Below, one piece after another: positions 27,506 through 40,733 of a stretch of DNA of 64,000 bases. Positions within the stretch are counted from its first letter, which is position 1, and every line of letters begins with the position of its first letter. The notes under the pieces are model-generated. The model did no database searches, was not told where the DNA came from, and was given only the letters and a program-made list of their open reading frames with translations. The stretch is from Lepas anatifera (taxonomy: Eukaryota > Arthropoda > Thecostraca > Lepadidae). The position numbers and the translations under genes were made by a program. Where the stretch lies: NCBI GenBank assembly GCA_034440635.1, contig JAOTON010001685.1:492001-556000 (forward strand), given 5' to 3'.

Positions 27506-27814
27506 GTTCGACACAGTGAAAGGTTGTTGTCACACTGCACCGACCAGAAATGGCACCGTCACTGATCCGAGTCTGAGTAGATACTACACACTATTACATG
27601 ATGAGCGATGGTTCGTAATCTGCCAGTTTCGGTGACGAAGAGAGATCAGGAGGCAGTGGAGCCACCACCACTGTCACGGCCGGTAAATGGAGCGAGCCTG
27701 GCAAATCCGAGGTGTCACTGAGCTCTGCTACCATAGACCACACCGGGAGCTCCACATCTACACGAGTGTCCAGCAGGCAGAGCGAAACAACAGACCGCTC
27801 AGATGCGTGTACTG

Positions 27815-29465
27815 GTACCGTTATCATATGTGTATAGTTGGTACTGTTATTAGGTGTGGAGTTGGTAATGCAATCAGATGTGTGGAGTTCGTATCGTTAT
27901 TGGGTGTGTGGAGTTGATACTGTTTTTATATGTGTGGAGTTGGTACCGCTACCAAACGTATGGAGCTGGTACCGTTATCAGAAGTGTTGAGTTCGAACCG
28001 TTGTCTGATGTTTGTATTTGGTACAAATATCAGATTTTGTCGGGTTGGTACTGTTATCAGATGTATGGAGTTGGTACTGTCATCAGATGTGTGTAGTTGG
28101 TACTGTTATCAGATGTGTGTAGTTGGTACCATTATTTGGTGTGTGTGGTTGGTACTGTCATCAGATGTGTGGAGTTGGTACCATTATCGGTGTGTGGTTG
28201 GTACTGTTATCAAAAGTGTGGAGTTGGTACTGTCATCAGATGTGTGGAGTTGGTACTGTTATCAGATGTGTGTAGTTGATACCATAATTGGGTGTGTGTG
28301 GTTGGTACTGTCATCAGATGTGTGGAGTTGGTACTGTCATCAGATGTGTGGAGTTGGTACTGTTATCAGATGTGTGGAGTTGGTACCATTTTTGGGTGTG
28401 TGTGGTTGGTACTGTTATCAGATGTGTGGAGTTGGTACTGTCATCAGATGTGTGGAGTTGGTACTGTTATCAGATGTGTGTAGTTGGTACCATTATTTGG
28501 TGTGTGTGGTTGGTACTGTCATCAGATGTGTGGAGTTGGTACCATTATTGTGTGTGTGTGGTTGGTACTGTTATCAGAAGTGTGGAGTTGGTACTGTCAT
28601 CAGATGTGTGGAGTTGGTACTGTTATCAGATGTGTGTAGTTGGTACCATAATTGGGTGTGTGAGGTTGGTACTGTCATCAGATGTGTGGAGTTGGTACTG
28701 TCATCAGATGTGTGTAGTTGGTACTGTTATCAGATGTGTGGAGTTGGTACTGTTATCAGATGTGTGGAGTTGGTACTGTTATCAGATGTGTGGAGTTGGT
28801 ACTGTCATCAGATGTGTGGAGTTGGTACTGTTATCAGATGTGTGGAGTTGGTACTGTCATCAGATGCGTGTAGTTGGTACTGTTATCAGATGTGTGGAGT
28901 TGGTACCATTATTGGGTGTGTGTGGTTGGTACTGTTATCAGATGTGTAGAGTTGGTACTGTTATCAGATGTGTGGAGTTGGTACTGTCATCAGATGTGTG
29001 GAGTTGGTACTGTTATCAGATGTGTGGAGTTGGTACTGTCATCAGATGCGTGTAGTTGGTACTGTTATCAGATGTGTGGAGTTGGTACCATTATTGGGTG
29101 TGTGTAGTTGGTACTGTTATCAGATGTGTGGAGTTGGTACTGTTATCAGATGTGTGGAGTTGGTACTGTTATCAGATGTGTGGAGTTGGTAGTCATCAGG
29201 ATGTGTGGAGTTGGTACTGTCATCAGATGTGTGGAGTTGGTACTGTCATCAGATGTGTGTAGTTGGTACTGTTATCAGATGTGTGGAGTTGGTACCATTA
29301 TTGGGTGTGTGTGGTTGGTACTGTTATCAGATGTGTAGAGTTGGTATTGTCATCAGATATGTGGAGTTCATGCTGTTTTTAGATGTGTGGTGTAGGAACC
29401 GTTATTAGATGTGTGGCGTTAGTGCAGTTACCAGATGTGTGGATTTAATACAATTATCCGATATG
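27815..29465. repeat. 26-bp minisatellite, about 60 copies
   Basis: Unit TGTGGAGTTGGTACTGTTAT then CAGATG, with variants GTCATCAG and a longer ACCATTATTGGGTGTGTGTG form that recurs at irregular intervals. Because 26 is not a multiple of 3 and most copies lack stops, several plus-strand frames stay open, up to 339 codons at 27930-28949. Homogeneity decays at both ends. Confidence 0.97.
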
Positions 29466-29620
29466 TGAGCGACTACGATCCTATCCGAGGCTTCAGTTCC
29501 GTACCTTTTCCACCCTGTTAGTCAACACCCCATCGCGCTTCCAAATCTCGGTGAGATAGCTCCTGACATGTAGGGCTATATAGATTCAAATGTGTAACTC
29601 TGATGCCACGGATGCCACAG

Positions 29621-30239
29621 CAGTGGCGTTGCTGGAATTCGGAATTGGGGAGGGGGTCCGACGACCGTTGGGGGCCTCTAGGCCGGGGCCCACTTGAGCT
29701 GGGAGTCCAGGAAGGGCCAAATTCCGCGCTCGGTTCCCATAGTTATACGTAAAAGTGTCGTTGAAAGTTTTTCCAGATAGGTCGTTATAACTGTAGATTC
29801 TCATTTCCACCCAATACCAACGTGCCGCTAGTACAATTTGTATGTATCCGGGGTTACTTAGTCAAGGTTTTGGGGACTCATGAAATTAATGTTCCGGAGC
29901 CCTCGGAAAGTAATGTCCGAGCCCCCCCTTTCGGGACCAATATCCCGGGACCCGTGACCAATGCTCACCACCTCCTCCCCTAATCGAGACCAATGTTTGG
30001 GCCCTCTGGAGCCACCCTCGAGGACCCTGAGACCGAGCTCGAGAAGTCCCCCCCCGAGACGAATGTTCGGCGGTCCCCGTGCCCCATATTCTGGAGCCCC
30101 TCGATGTCAATGCTCAGAAGCCCCTGAGACAAAGCTTAGGGCCCCTGAGACCAATACTTTGGTTTTGCAGTACACGAGGTCAGCCCAAAGGGGGAGGGTG
30201 GTCCCTAGACCCCCAAAACCCTCCCTGGCTAGGCCACTG
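29621..30239. mobile_element. hAT-type nonautonomous element, 619 bp, with 8-bp target duplication
   Basis: Left end CAGTGGCGTTGCTGGAATTC; right end reverse complement CAGTGGCCTAGCCAGGGAGG. TGCCACAG flanks both sides exactly (29613-29620 and 30240-30247). The interior is rich in short degenerate repeats of the form GAGACCAATGTT plus GGGCCC, and lacks a transposase. Confidence 0.88.
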
Positions 30240-30299
30240 TGCCACAGGGAGGCATTGTCTTCGCCGCTTCCTTTGCTAACGTGTTGGCGCTCCCGGTAC

Positions 30300-30410
30300 T
30301 AGTGATACCAGAGTGATGCAGCACCCACGGATGGGCTGGTGTCGGCGCTCTTGGTACCAGCGATACCAGAGTGATGCAGCACCCACGGATGGGCTGCAGA
30401 GACTCCGCGA
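30300..30410. repeat. Tandem duplication, unit about 56 bp
   Basis: GATACCAGAGTGATGCAGCA followed by CCCACGGATGGGCTG occurs twice, each time preceded by TTGGCGCTC/TCGGCGCTC. A shorter duplicate, CAGAGACTCCGYGACTCTC, follows. Confidence 0.9.
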
Positions 30411-30433
30411 CTCTCACTTTGTATGCAGAGACT

Positions 30434-30840
30434 CCGTGACTCTCCCATAGCCAAAGCACACCGAACAGTGTGCGTATTACACAGCCAGAGCACACCGAAC
30501 TATGTGCGCATCCCATAGTCAGAGCACACCGAACAGTGTGCGTATTACACAGCCAGAGCACACTGAACTGTGTGCGCATCCCATAGTCAGAGCACACCGA
30601 ACAGTGTGCGTATTACACAGCCAGAGCACACTGAACTGTGTGCGCATCCCATAGTCAGAGCACACCGAACAGTGTGCGTATTACACAGTCAGAGCACACC
30701 GAACTGTGTGCGCATCCCATAGCCAGAGCACATCGAACTGTGTGCGCGTCCCAGTCCCATAGCCGGAGCACACCGAACTGTGTGCGCGTCCCACAGCCAG
30801 AGCACACCGAGCTGTGTGCGCGTCCTAGCGGATGTGCACA
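30434..30840. repeat. 34-bp minisatellite, about 12 copies, in 68-bp dimers
   Basis: AGAGCACACCGAAC recurs every 34 bp. Alternate units carry AGTGTGCGTATTACACAGCC and TGTGTGCGCATCCCATAGTC, giving a 68-bp higher-order period that breaks down after about 30720. Confidence 0.95.
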
Positions 30841-32044
30841 CAGTTAGACCCAGCTAGACCACACTGAACTGTACACCCTGCGGTTCACTTGCAAAAAAAC
30901 GCACGAGATTTCGCACGGCCCGTAAGAATACATATGTGGCCACTTGCCACTCACCATGGACCCAAAGACATGGCGTCACTGAGTTTGTGGTGTTCGCGGG
31001 AAAGAAGGTAAGCCACTGGATACACGCTTTATCTGGAGTTTCTGAGCGAGCGATAGCATTTGTCACGATTGGCTGGGCGCCAATTGGATCTGCGTGTGAA
31101 AGCAACCTGAGAGCACGCAAACACCGCTCCTTGTACGAACACATGCAGTGAAATATCCACCGCACATTTGTGTGATTCAGTGCTTGCAAAATCCTGTACT
31201 CCCATCATTCAGCGCCTGCAAGATCATATATTTTCCAGGGATGGACAAACCACTATCTCGCCAACCAGGGATAGCGGCAGACCCTGAACATTGAAACCAT
31301 GAAGCGCGGCAGAAAATATCTATACAAAACCTGAACAGTTCTGGATGGATCAATAAAAGAAAAGCTCACAGGGAAGTTCCAGAGAAAAAAACTCACCCCA
31401 GCAGGTTAAACATCATGACTAACTAGCATAGATAGGGCAAATTAGCTGCTCGTTTGGATTCAGGGGTGAGGCATAAAGCATTTGACAAATCAATTTTAAC
31501 ATTTCTTAATCAATTTTAGCGTTTTCCCAACGCCAAGCGTGCTACACAGTGCTGTCACTCACTTCCCCGTCATGCTTTTAAAATTGAAACTTTACGACTA
31601 ACCTGGAAATAACACATATAAGTCCATGTGGCTAGAAGACATGTCAATGAACACCAATTGCATATTTAGAAGTTCCGTTCCTCCCCGGCCAACATGACAT
31701 TTTTCTCAAGGAAAAATCAGTGGGGGTACTTATTGTGCTGGCTATTATAGTGTCTTCAGGGAATTAAGATCCCATTTGGAAGGGTGATGGCTTATTACAA
31801 CTTAGACGCGTTAAATGTTTTCCCAATTTTAGTGTTATTCCTGTTGCAGGAGGTAATAGTTGCTTCCGTTGTTCCAATAATGTATTCCAAATGCATAAAC
31901 TGTTTTCTTATTTCTCTTCATGAGCGTGGCAATGTAAGTAAATTTCAAAGGTATGGAACATATGTGGTTTATAGGCCAAATCGAGACAAGTTTTGAGGTA
32001 AATACCTACTATGATGTGTGGCTGTTGCTCTCAAAATCAGCTGG
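30841..32044. other. No gene recognised
   Basis: One 111-codon minus frame (30854-31189) without motifs; the rest is AT-rich unique-looking DNA. Confidence 0.5.
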
Positions 32045-32170
32045 GAAATGAAGTGCAAAACCAGTATTATCTTTGGGGCTTTATCGGCGCACCAACTGTC
32101 AGGGTCATATGGGGTTGCCAACTCTGTCACTGTTGGAAAAATTTTCGGGAGCCCGTTTGATGATACTGAT
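32045..32170 (-). mobile_element. SINE body fragment
   Basis: GCGCACCAACTGTCAGGGTC followed by ATATGGGGTTGCCAACTCTG and CACTGTTGGAAAAATTTTCG matches the 3' body of the SINE at 56304-56482 in the same (minus) orientation. The tRNA head is missing. Confidence 0.75.
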
Positions 32171-33759
32171 GAAGGGCTGTGACTGAATATATTATCTCTA
32201 CCAATTTTCAACATCAGGGACTCGATGGAAAGTCAACCAATAACTTATGGCTTTACAGAAAAAATTGATGCAGCGATCTCACCACAAATTTCACGTATGC
32301 TGCCACCACAAAATAATAGATAGGCTAAGCACTTCTCACTGCCATACCAGCAAACAGTCTGACGCGCTTTGGCTATACCGCGTCCCGCCTAATCCACGAA
32401 CGAGCTCTGAGCGCTGACAAGTAACCGCGTGTGAAATGAGAGCATCGTGCAATCCCACGGTTCTGGCTGGGGCGGGGACTTCCGGTCGGATAGAACACGA
32501 TATTTGATTGGTTGTAGTCTCCAGCGCTGTGATTAGTTGATGCTGAGTCAGATTTTCCTGGGATTTTCCGCAACTACGCGCTTTGTTTTGTCTTTCCACG
32601 ATGGAGTAGACAACCACTAATGAAAATGTTTAAGACCATTTTTGTGGATTGCCAATTTTGGACGAGCAATAGAACAAAATAATTATTATCGGGTGGTGTT
32701 CTGTCTCCTTTTCGTAAAGTGAGGCTGCAATTGTTGAATTTTAAGTCATATCCTGTATTTTCACTGGGGGCCAATTACCGGGCACGGGGGAATTTCTGCT
32801 GACTGGGGGGAAAGACTCCCCAGGTAACATGTTATAAAATGCTCCGCCGGCCGGCCAACCTACCGCAGTGCAGCGGTAGGCGGCAGCGACAGCGTGCAGC
32901 AGTCAGAAGTTACCGCTTACATGGGTAATGACAGCTTTTATGATAAAACGCCACCAGCCCGACAACTGGTTACTTCACTTCTCTGCCACTTGCGTAGGCT
33001 CAATTTTTATCAACACTTAACTCAACTATAATTAGACCTGGGCTGTTGTTTTTTGCCCCGACATGGTACAAAATGTCTGATTTCTCCCAAATCTGGCTGA
33101 AAGCTCGACACAGTTTAATCAAGAGCCAGGGGGCCAGGCCCCTTATTTTGATGCGCATGAAAGCCAGAATACAGAAATGCACGCCCACTGACAGGAGCTC
33201 CCAGGCTCGGGGGTATGTTTTAATGATGGTTACCGCGTAAGACGGGCAACAGCAGCAGCACCAGCAGCTGTCGCAATGTCACAGCTCAGTGGCTCCCGGG
33301 CGACACGGGAACTCCTGCAGCCCTGGAGTGTACCACCAGCCAGGCAACAAGCGAAGGGGCGGAGGTTGTGAGGGGGAGGGGGAGCTTGATGCAGCGTTGC
33401 AAAGCACCGCTCCGACCTTCATATGTCTTTGAATGCCGCACGCTTCGTTTGAGCAGCCCCACCTAGAGCCACCCACGGGCGTGGTCTTGGCGACTCAGCC
33501 CGCAATAAGACCGCCAATGACACTGAATCCGTTCAAACAAAGCCAATTCGTTATAAGGGTACCGGTCAGATGAAAATCATGGACCATGTTCAGTTGTCAA
33601 ATTATCGGGGCACAAATAAGCCGGCATCGAAAAATCAAAAGTGAATTGTTTTGCCCCGTCGCTGTTACACGGTAGTACTTATCATGCCACATGCGTGCAA
33701 CGATACCATCACTCGGACCCGGAGAGTATTCACTCAGAGCGGAGAGGTGCACTTGCCGA

Positions 33760-35345
33760 GCCGCAGTGTGTCATCTCTGGGCAACTGGACTCACTATTTG
33801 GTGGAAAAAGTGCGGCACTACAGGTTTCCGACAATAGGATTTACTGGAGTTCGTTGACGCCAGAGGAACAAAACCATATCAGTGCAACTGGTTTGGCGTG
33901 TCATTACTTCCTACATAAATACTTCCTCGCATGTCTTTGGACCACTACTGCTTATGAGGTGCTCTAGAGGTCGAAATTAACTTTGCAAGTGTCATCAACA
34001 AAATTTCAAACTAAACTTGTGTAACCAATAATGTTGAGGATTGGCTCCAAAAGGGTATCATTTCGCAAGACTTTCTGAATCCTTTTAAAGCTTAAATTGC
34101 ATTGGCACCTGTTGCACCATGCCTTTGCCGTCAAGTGCTGCTCCTAATAATTACAGGAGACATGCTTCAAGCAAGAACAAGTGCCCTCCCGAGAGGACAG
34201 TGACACGGCCTTCCAAAAACACGGCTCCCAACAGAATGCCGGCCAAAAAACCAGGGCAAAAATCATATCGGCGGCAGAGGAGCCGAAAGTGTTGTGCACT
34301 GGTAGTGACGCGGAATCTGTTTGGTACTGGCATGCAATATTTCTTGACAAGAAGCGGCTACACGTAAAGGTTTGCCTTTGGTGCGAACGAGGATTGAACA
34401 GAAATGAGAAAATTGGCGCCCGTGAATTCTTCTCTGTCCAACAGAATTGTTGAACAGGTTACAGGCAGCTAGAGAGAGGGAGGGAAAAGTAACGGAAGAG
34501 CGAGAAAACACCCCTAAAATCATTTCAGATTCATAATATTTACCTAGTCAGCGGCAAAGTCGGACACACACAAATGAAAAGTCAATGTCTATGTGATACA
34601 AGCGATACTTCCATGGTTATATATGAGGGTATAATTCGAGGCACATAACACCACAGCACTAATGCAAATCATATCGTGTTATGAAATATAAGATCGCCCA
34701 TGCTGGCATGATAACCAGCTCCAGGAACGAACACTTTGAAGTTATCTAGCACTACTTATTCGTATATGAGTCCAAATATGCCACACGGTCCAACATATAC
34801 CCTACTGGAGTACACACTGCATAGGATCCCAAGCAAGCTGATACAAAGACAAAAATCCCACATAATAAACGTGGGACACTCCCTCAATAAATACATCTTG
34901 AAAATTACACCCAGGAATTGCAGCATATTTATATACTTCCTCGCAGGTCTTTGGACCATTACTGTTTATGAGGTACTCTAGAGGTCGAAATGAAGTTTGC
35001 AAGTGTCATCAACGAAATTTCAAACCAAGCTTGTGTAACCAATAATGTTGAGGATTGGCTCCAAAAGGGTACCATTTGCAAGACTTTCTGAATCTTTTTA
35101 AAGCTTAAATTGTATTGGCACCTGTTACACCATGCCTTCTGCCGTCACGTGCTGCTCCTAATAATTACAGAAGCCATGCTTCAAGCAAGATCATATCAAA
35201 CCAGCTGCACTGATATGGTTTTGTTCCTCTAGTGTCAATGAACTCGAGTAAACTCCATTGTCTGCAACCTGTAGTGCCACACTTTTTCGAACAAATAGCG
35301 AGTCCAGTTGCTCAGAGATGTCCGTCATTAAGCCACATAATGAGG
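33760..35345. repeat. Composite repeat: 255-bp direct repeats plus outer 145-bp inverted repeats
   Basis: 33926-34176 and 34934-35190 are direct copies at about 90% identity (shared TGTTGAGGATTGGCTCCAAA and CACCTGTT.CACCATGCC). 33771-33905 on plus and 35200-35340 on minus are inverted copies at about 85% (shared AGAGGAACAAAACCATATCA). The two inverted copies keep a common peptide pattern, QLDSLF...K...ALQV.DN...SSLT.EEQNHIS, but no known domain was recognised. Confidence 0.8.
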
Positions 35346-35935
35346 TAAAAACACATACCACGAGACAGCGGTGGAGTATGCTGACCATAGGAAACACACA
35401 AAAACTGATAACTCATCCATGGACATGTGCTTATCGGGAAGAAAAGTTACAAACGGAAGCAAGTCTAGGATCATGCAGTTATTTTTTATTCATACCAATG
35501 CACTTACTAATTCACCCAAGTGGGACGCATTCAAGGAAATATGACACATTTATACGTTTCGAACTGAGCGATCACGCGCGAAAAGCATACTGAAAACCTG
35601 GTTTGTCCCGAAACTCAGCTATTACAGAGCAGCCTTGCTTCAAGGGCGCACCTACTTTTTAAAGGCACTGCTGTTGCGCCTATCTTCCCCTGCCCCTACG
35701 ATCCTTAAGGCCATGCGCAGCTGCTCGCTGGTCACCACGGAAAGCATGGGACCATTGTATAGGCCCCATCGCGGTGAATACGGAATACGTATGTACATAC
35801 ATAACTCCTCTCACTTCTCGGCAAATGGTGACTTCTAGGGAGAATGAAAAGCTAAACTGGGGACCTCGGGTATGTTTTATATACTGTCTATATAAGTTGC
35901 AATTCTACTATACAGGTGGAAAATAGCCATTAAAA

Positions 35936-36020
35936 AGATGGCAAGGACTCGAACATGCTGCATTTGGTGCGGCAAGCAGCTGGTTCTGACCGCAGAGCCA
36001 GCTGCCCCACGCAACTCTGC
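35936..36020 (-). mobile_element. tRNA-like sequence (SINE head or tRNA pseudogene)
   Basis: On the minus strand GGGGCAGCTGGCTCTGCGGT is followed by CAGAACCAGC, then a B-box-like GTTCGAGTCCTTGCCATC. The cloverleaf is imperfect, so a working tRNA gene is not claimed. Confidence 0.45.
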
Positions 36021-36289
36021 CCTGGGGCAAGCTGTATTCAAAGTGAGAGATGCTTAAGCAAGAACAAGCATCCGAACACCTGCCAGTCGCCAGGCTGAAA
36101 CAGTTGCATCGTGGGAAGGTACCAGTTTACATAACTACCGACCGGCATGGGTGATGGCACGGGGAGGGAAGTCACTGAGGCACCGTGCTCCCATCAACCT
36201 CCCCCGCGCTCCAATGAGAAGTGGTTAAATTAACCTTATGGGGTTGACTGAAATGAAATGAGGTAAAAATGTCATAGTGCCCCCTACTT

Positions 36290-36318
36290 TAAAACCGGAC
36301 CCTCCGCCGCCACTGATC
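36290..36318 (-). mobile_element. Lone MITE end (CAGTGGCGGCGGAGGGTCCG)
   Basis: Minus-strand terminus of the same general type as the 40734 element. The other end was not found. Confidence 0.35.
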
Positions 36319-39300
36319 ACCGGCCGCTATCCAATGGCAATCCAGAGGACGCGAACACAAACGAAGCATGCAGTCTCGCACGTTTGCGGCGGCCGGCCAA
36401 TTGGCCAACTCCCTCAGCTGCAACGTGACCAGGTGGGTTTCTTGCGTGATTTCTGGAGCCACGCCCTTTGCCAGGGTTATTACAGACCCACACGATGGTG
36501 CAAAAACACCAATATGCCAGGAGCGGATACAGGAATCTTCGCCGGGGAGCCGCAGCGCTGGGTGCGTCACTTTCGTGGCCGGAGACGCCATTTTAGGGTT
36601 AGCTGGACGAACCCAATGTTAGGGTCTTTGATCATTTTAAGTATTTTTTGGGAACCAAATAAGTTAAAAAGGAAATTTGAGCATTGATATTTGTTTTTGA
36701 ACATTTTTAAGGGAAAATACGAAAGCTTTGACTGTCCTTACACTATGTAGACCCAAGGAGAGGTAAAAAGTGAATGTATTTATTTATAATATATTTTATA
36801 GATGAAATGTAATAGACAAGCAGTCGGTCTGACCACTGCCACTGGGATTCACGGTGAGAAGAGACACTCTGGGAGCCGGGAGGCTGCATGGGGACCATTT
36901 TCTTCCCGATTAGTGATCAAAATGTATCCAAAGGCCTCAAGCAGTTTATAAAACGCGACAGAATATTTCAAATCGGTTCGTCTCGTTCAATAGGCTTCTG
37001 ATTTCCACTGGGGCTTAGGTTTCTACAGAACTCTTGCAAACTCAAGTCCCGATACACCTTAACAAGTCAAGGATTGTTACATGGACTGCTGGCTGGCCAT
37101 CGATTGGTGCAGCCCATTCGCCCATCGCACGGACCTTGCCCTCAGAGAGGTTCTCAAACGACTATCCGAGCCGTCTCACTCCCGTTTCTACCTCCCTGAC
37201 CTTCCCTGCTTTAGTTTCATCTTTAAATCACTTCTCCTTTTCTGACTATCAAGGCGTGTTCTTGGCGGAAACCATGGTAGAGAGCTTGGCCTTGGTCTCT
37301 CGAATTGAAACGTGCGCCAAGTTTAGTTCGGCTGTTTGGGCAGATTGGGAGGCCGACATCTGAGACAAAATCATCCACCGGAAATCTTGCTTCCCGTGCA
37401 CAGGGATGGAAAGCTTCCAGACTACAATGAAGGCCTGGGAAGGTAAGCAAGACGGCTGTGCCGGTATCTGACCTGGTTCGTCTATCGGTGAAATGGGATT
37501 TGTTAGAGGGTTCTAAAATAAGATAAGACATTCTAAGAATTGGTCTCACTTGCATAAGAAACGTGCAACTAAGATAAATATTGTATGGCTAGTATTGCAA
37601 GACTGTTGAATCCAGCTATCATGATCATGGAATACCTTAAGGTGACACGACCTAAGGTTAGGCCAGAATAACTTTGTAACATATTGGAGTTTTAGGGCAC
37701 TGCAGCTACAAAGGCTATATGTGCCTGAACTTTGTAACATAGTAAAGTGCCAATGGTGAATATGCACATAAATTCAATCAATCCATTCGATCGATCACCG
37801 TTAAAAGAAATCGATCCAAGTGGGTAGAAAACCCCAATTAAGTCGAAATTAACGCTTTATCGATATTCTTTGAGCAAAGTTGTTAAAGCAAGACTGGGTA
37901 TCAGCCGCCATTGCTGAAGGCCGTACAAATCACCGACGAAAACTAAAAAAGTACCTAAATGACCCGAGCAGAGAATCAAGAGGACGGGTCGAAACATCAG
38001 TTTTAAGCCTCAGAGGTGACCTTGAAACAAAACAAGGAGAATTTGAAGTAAGGAGAGACTGCGTTCGTATCTCCCGAAAAAGACCTTTTTTGTTTTGTTT
38101 TTTCTTCATTTTCTCGCTTTTGCAGGAGGGGGAGGGTAGAAGGAGGCGTAAGTGGCCCTTTGGGACCGTCCATAAATCACGTAACGCGAAGGGTGTGGAA
38201 GGAGTCAGCCTCTGCGTTATCAAGCGTTTCACGGGGGCGTCAAAAGCGTGACATAGAGGAGGATTGGGGGAGGGCAAAAAGTATGAGCTACGTAGTTTAA
38301 AGACAGCCCCTTAGGTATGTACATATATCGCCCTAGCTCCTCAATATCGTTTCAGGGGAGGGGGAGAGGTGTCGTTTCGGTGATATTTTGGGCGGGTGCA
38401 GGTGGCTTGAGGCAGAGTTGAAAACAGCTAGCTGGAAGTGTTTTAAACGACTGGTTTTTACGTATCTAAACAAGCTGGCAGACACCCCGGCGGCAAAAAG
38501 TGCCAAACACCATAAATAGCTAAATATTGGTTGATTTTTCCGAGAAATGCCAATGCAAGGACAAATTCTGGCGTTAATACTTGCATGGGTATGTACTTAC
38601 ATGGTTAAATCCCTATTAATCCAAATTTTCATTCAACTTTAGCAAACCAGTCTAACCAAATTGTCTTTCGGAAGTCGTTGACGAAGCATAACGGCCCCTA
38701 ATCTCTGTGTGGCCGTACCCTACCATTCTAAGATAAGCACAATATCCTAACAAGAATGAAGCCTTCTTACTCCTGCTGTAAGCTTAGGACCCATATTGTG
38801 TACCGAATAGTAGTGTTATCAAAACGCGTATGTATCATATTCCGAGTCAAACCCAAGTCAAATCACTTTTGGTTCTTTGGCTCGAAGGACAATATAAAAC
38901 TAAACGACTGGCTTCAGCTATCTGACTTCAAATGTAGTAAACCCGCGTCGCTTCCAATTAGGAACAGAAGGAAAAGTACCATTGACCATAGCACAAATAT
39001 ACATCTAAAATGCAGTGACGGCGCTTGAAAATTATGACAGCCTAGGCACGATTGACTTATAGGTAAGAATGTTGCCCAGGCTTTTTACCTGATAGTGGAT
39101 AGGGGCGGATCCAGTAGGTCGGCTGGAGAAGGGGGCAACCTCAAGTCGATGAGTAAAAATAATATTAATGTTTAAATTTTTAACATCATAAAAATCATAT
39201 AAACATATACATACCGGTAAATTGTGGAAACGGTTATGCGGCAGTATATGAGGGTACAAGGCAAAATTCAAGAGGGATAGGTAGGTAGGTAAGTAAGCCG

Positions 39301-40372
39301 GGAAGGACAAGGTACTCACGAGAGCTTCCCATTTCAAGGACAGCTTCGGCACTTCATTTTTTATGACGTCCAATTTCTCGCAGTACTATCGATTTGTGAA
39401 CGGATTTTTTTAATTTCATGCACCAGATTTTGTGCCATGACTAATTTTCTTCATAAGTGTTTCACAAATTGAATATCTTGCTAATAATTGCCAAACAACT
39501 GTCCCGCACTATAGAAGGCTAGACATCAGCGAATACAAGAATGTCAATAAACGAATCCGCTGTAATCGAGGTCCTAAGACACGGTATCGCACGTGCTCTA
39601 AATGCCGCATTAAAGAGCTGCTAAATCAAGCCTAGTTTGCTGATTTAACGAGCCAGTACTCGCGTCCGAATGAATCAGGTATTAGAGATGTCAATCAAAA
39701 AGTACAAGTTAGGTTTGCCACGGAGTTAGTCAGGTTCAGCGAAATCGCGAAGTGCCTAATGTCGCATTTGTTGACGGTAAGAGCTGCGAACGTGGATTGT
39801 CGGAGATGCAAATCATCGGCTCTTTGACCCAGTGATCCAAAAAAGGAATATTCTTTATAACTTAAACATCGAGTCAAATTAGATTTATTCCACATAAAAT
39901 ACATACCTACTTCGACATTTAAAAGTGTCTAGGCAGTGCCTAATGTCCCTCTATGACAGCGCTGCCACTGCTAAAAAGAAAAGACTAGATACATGAATTG
40001 ATGGCGGACGTGCAGATGCTTGTCTGAAATTTCATTCACTGCCTGTTTGGCGAAAATATTTCGGCATGAAGTAGAAGATAATACCTCGCCTCAAGGGACC
40101 TGTCATCTAAGCGTGAGTTCCAGCTAGCTGGTGTGCAGATGCACATTTCAGGAGATAGGGAAACCAGTCGTTTTCATGACACGCTTGAGATATCTGAGGG
40201 TGCTTTCTTTTGAGGATATTATTTTTGTGTGCCTGATGTGAAGAATTGATTTGCTGGGCCATTCTAATCTTGAGCAGGCCACTACCTCCAACGCTTAATT
40301 TTTTTTGCTCGCTCACACGGGTTTGCACCCCGCCTCGATCCGGCCCTGTACACAAAAACATCATTGATGAAG
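36319..40372. other. No gene recognised apart from the MITE fragment at 38155
   Basis: Frames up to about 120 codons without domains. GGGGCGGATCCAG at 39104 could be a further MITE end. Confidence 0.45.
38155..38275. mobile_element. Fragment of an arthropod-type MITE end (CCGTCCATAAATCACGTAAC)
   Basis: GGGACCGTCCATAAATCACG followed by TAACGCGAAGGG resembles element ends that are common in arthropod genomes. A diverged relative is at 60022-60046 (GGCCTTCCATAAATTACATA). The assignment rests on memory of the motif. Confidence 0.4.
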
Positions 40373-40380
40373 TCTTAGAT

Positions 40381-40658
40381 CAGGGGCGTAGCCAGGATTT
40401 CGCTCAGAGGGAGGCGGTGCCCCGAAATGGGCCCCTGCGACAGCGGCAAAAGGGCCCTGATGGGTAAAAAGCGCCCTGCTTGTTACAGAATAGAGTGCTG
40501 AAGAGGGCTTAAGGGGACCCTATCTGGTATAAAATGCCAAATTTGGCCACGGAACATAGTACGGGGGAGCTGCGCTTCGCGCGGCTCGTGTTCTCAGGGA
40601 GCCCTTCGGGCCCTCAGGGGGGGCGGCTGTTCCTACCGCCCCCTTGGCTACGCCCCTG
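40381..40658. mobile_element. hAT-type MITE, 278 bp, with 8-bp target duplication
   Basis: Starts CAGGGGCGTAGCCAGGATTT and ends CCCCTTGGCTACGCCCCTG. TCTTAGAT flanks it exactly on both sides (40373-40380 and 40659-40666). An 8-bp duplication with a CAGGGGCG terminus fits the hAT superfamily. A lone left end of the same family is at 13173. Confidence 0.93.
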
Positions 40659-40733
40659 TCTTAGATCATCCATAGATGCCTGCAGTGTAGGCTGTTGTGC
40701 ATTTCAAAAGTTGAGAGCATAAACACTCCAAAC

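Noticed and set aside
27930..28949. 339-codon frame as a repeat protein gene
   Set aside because: The frame stays open because the 26-bp unit lacks stops; neighbouring frames are equally open.
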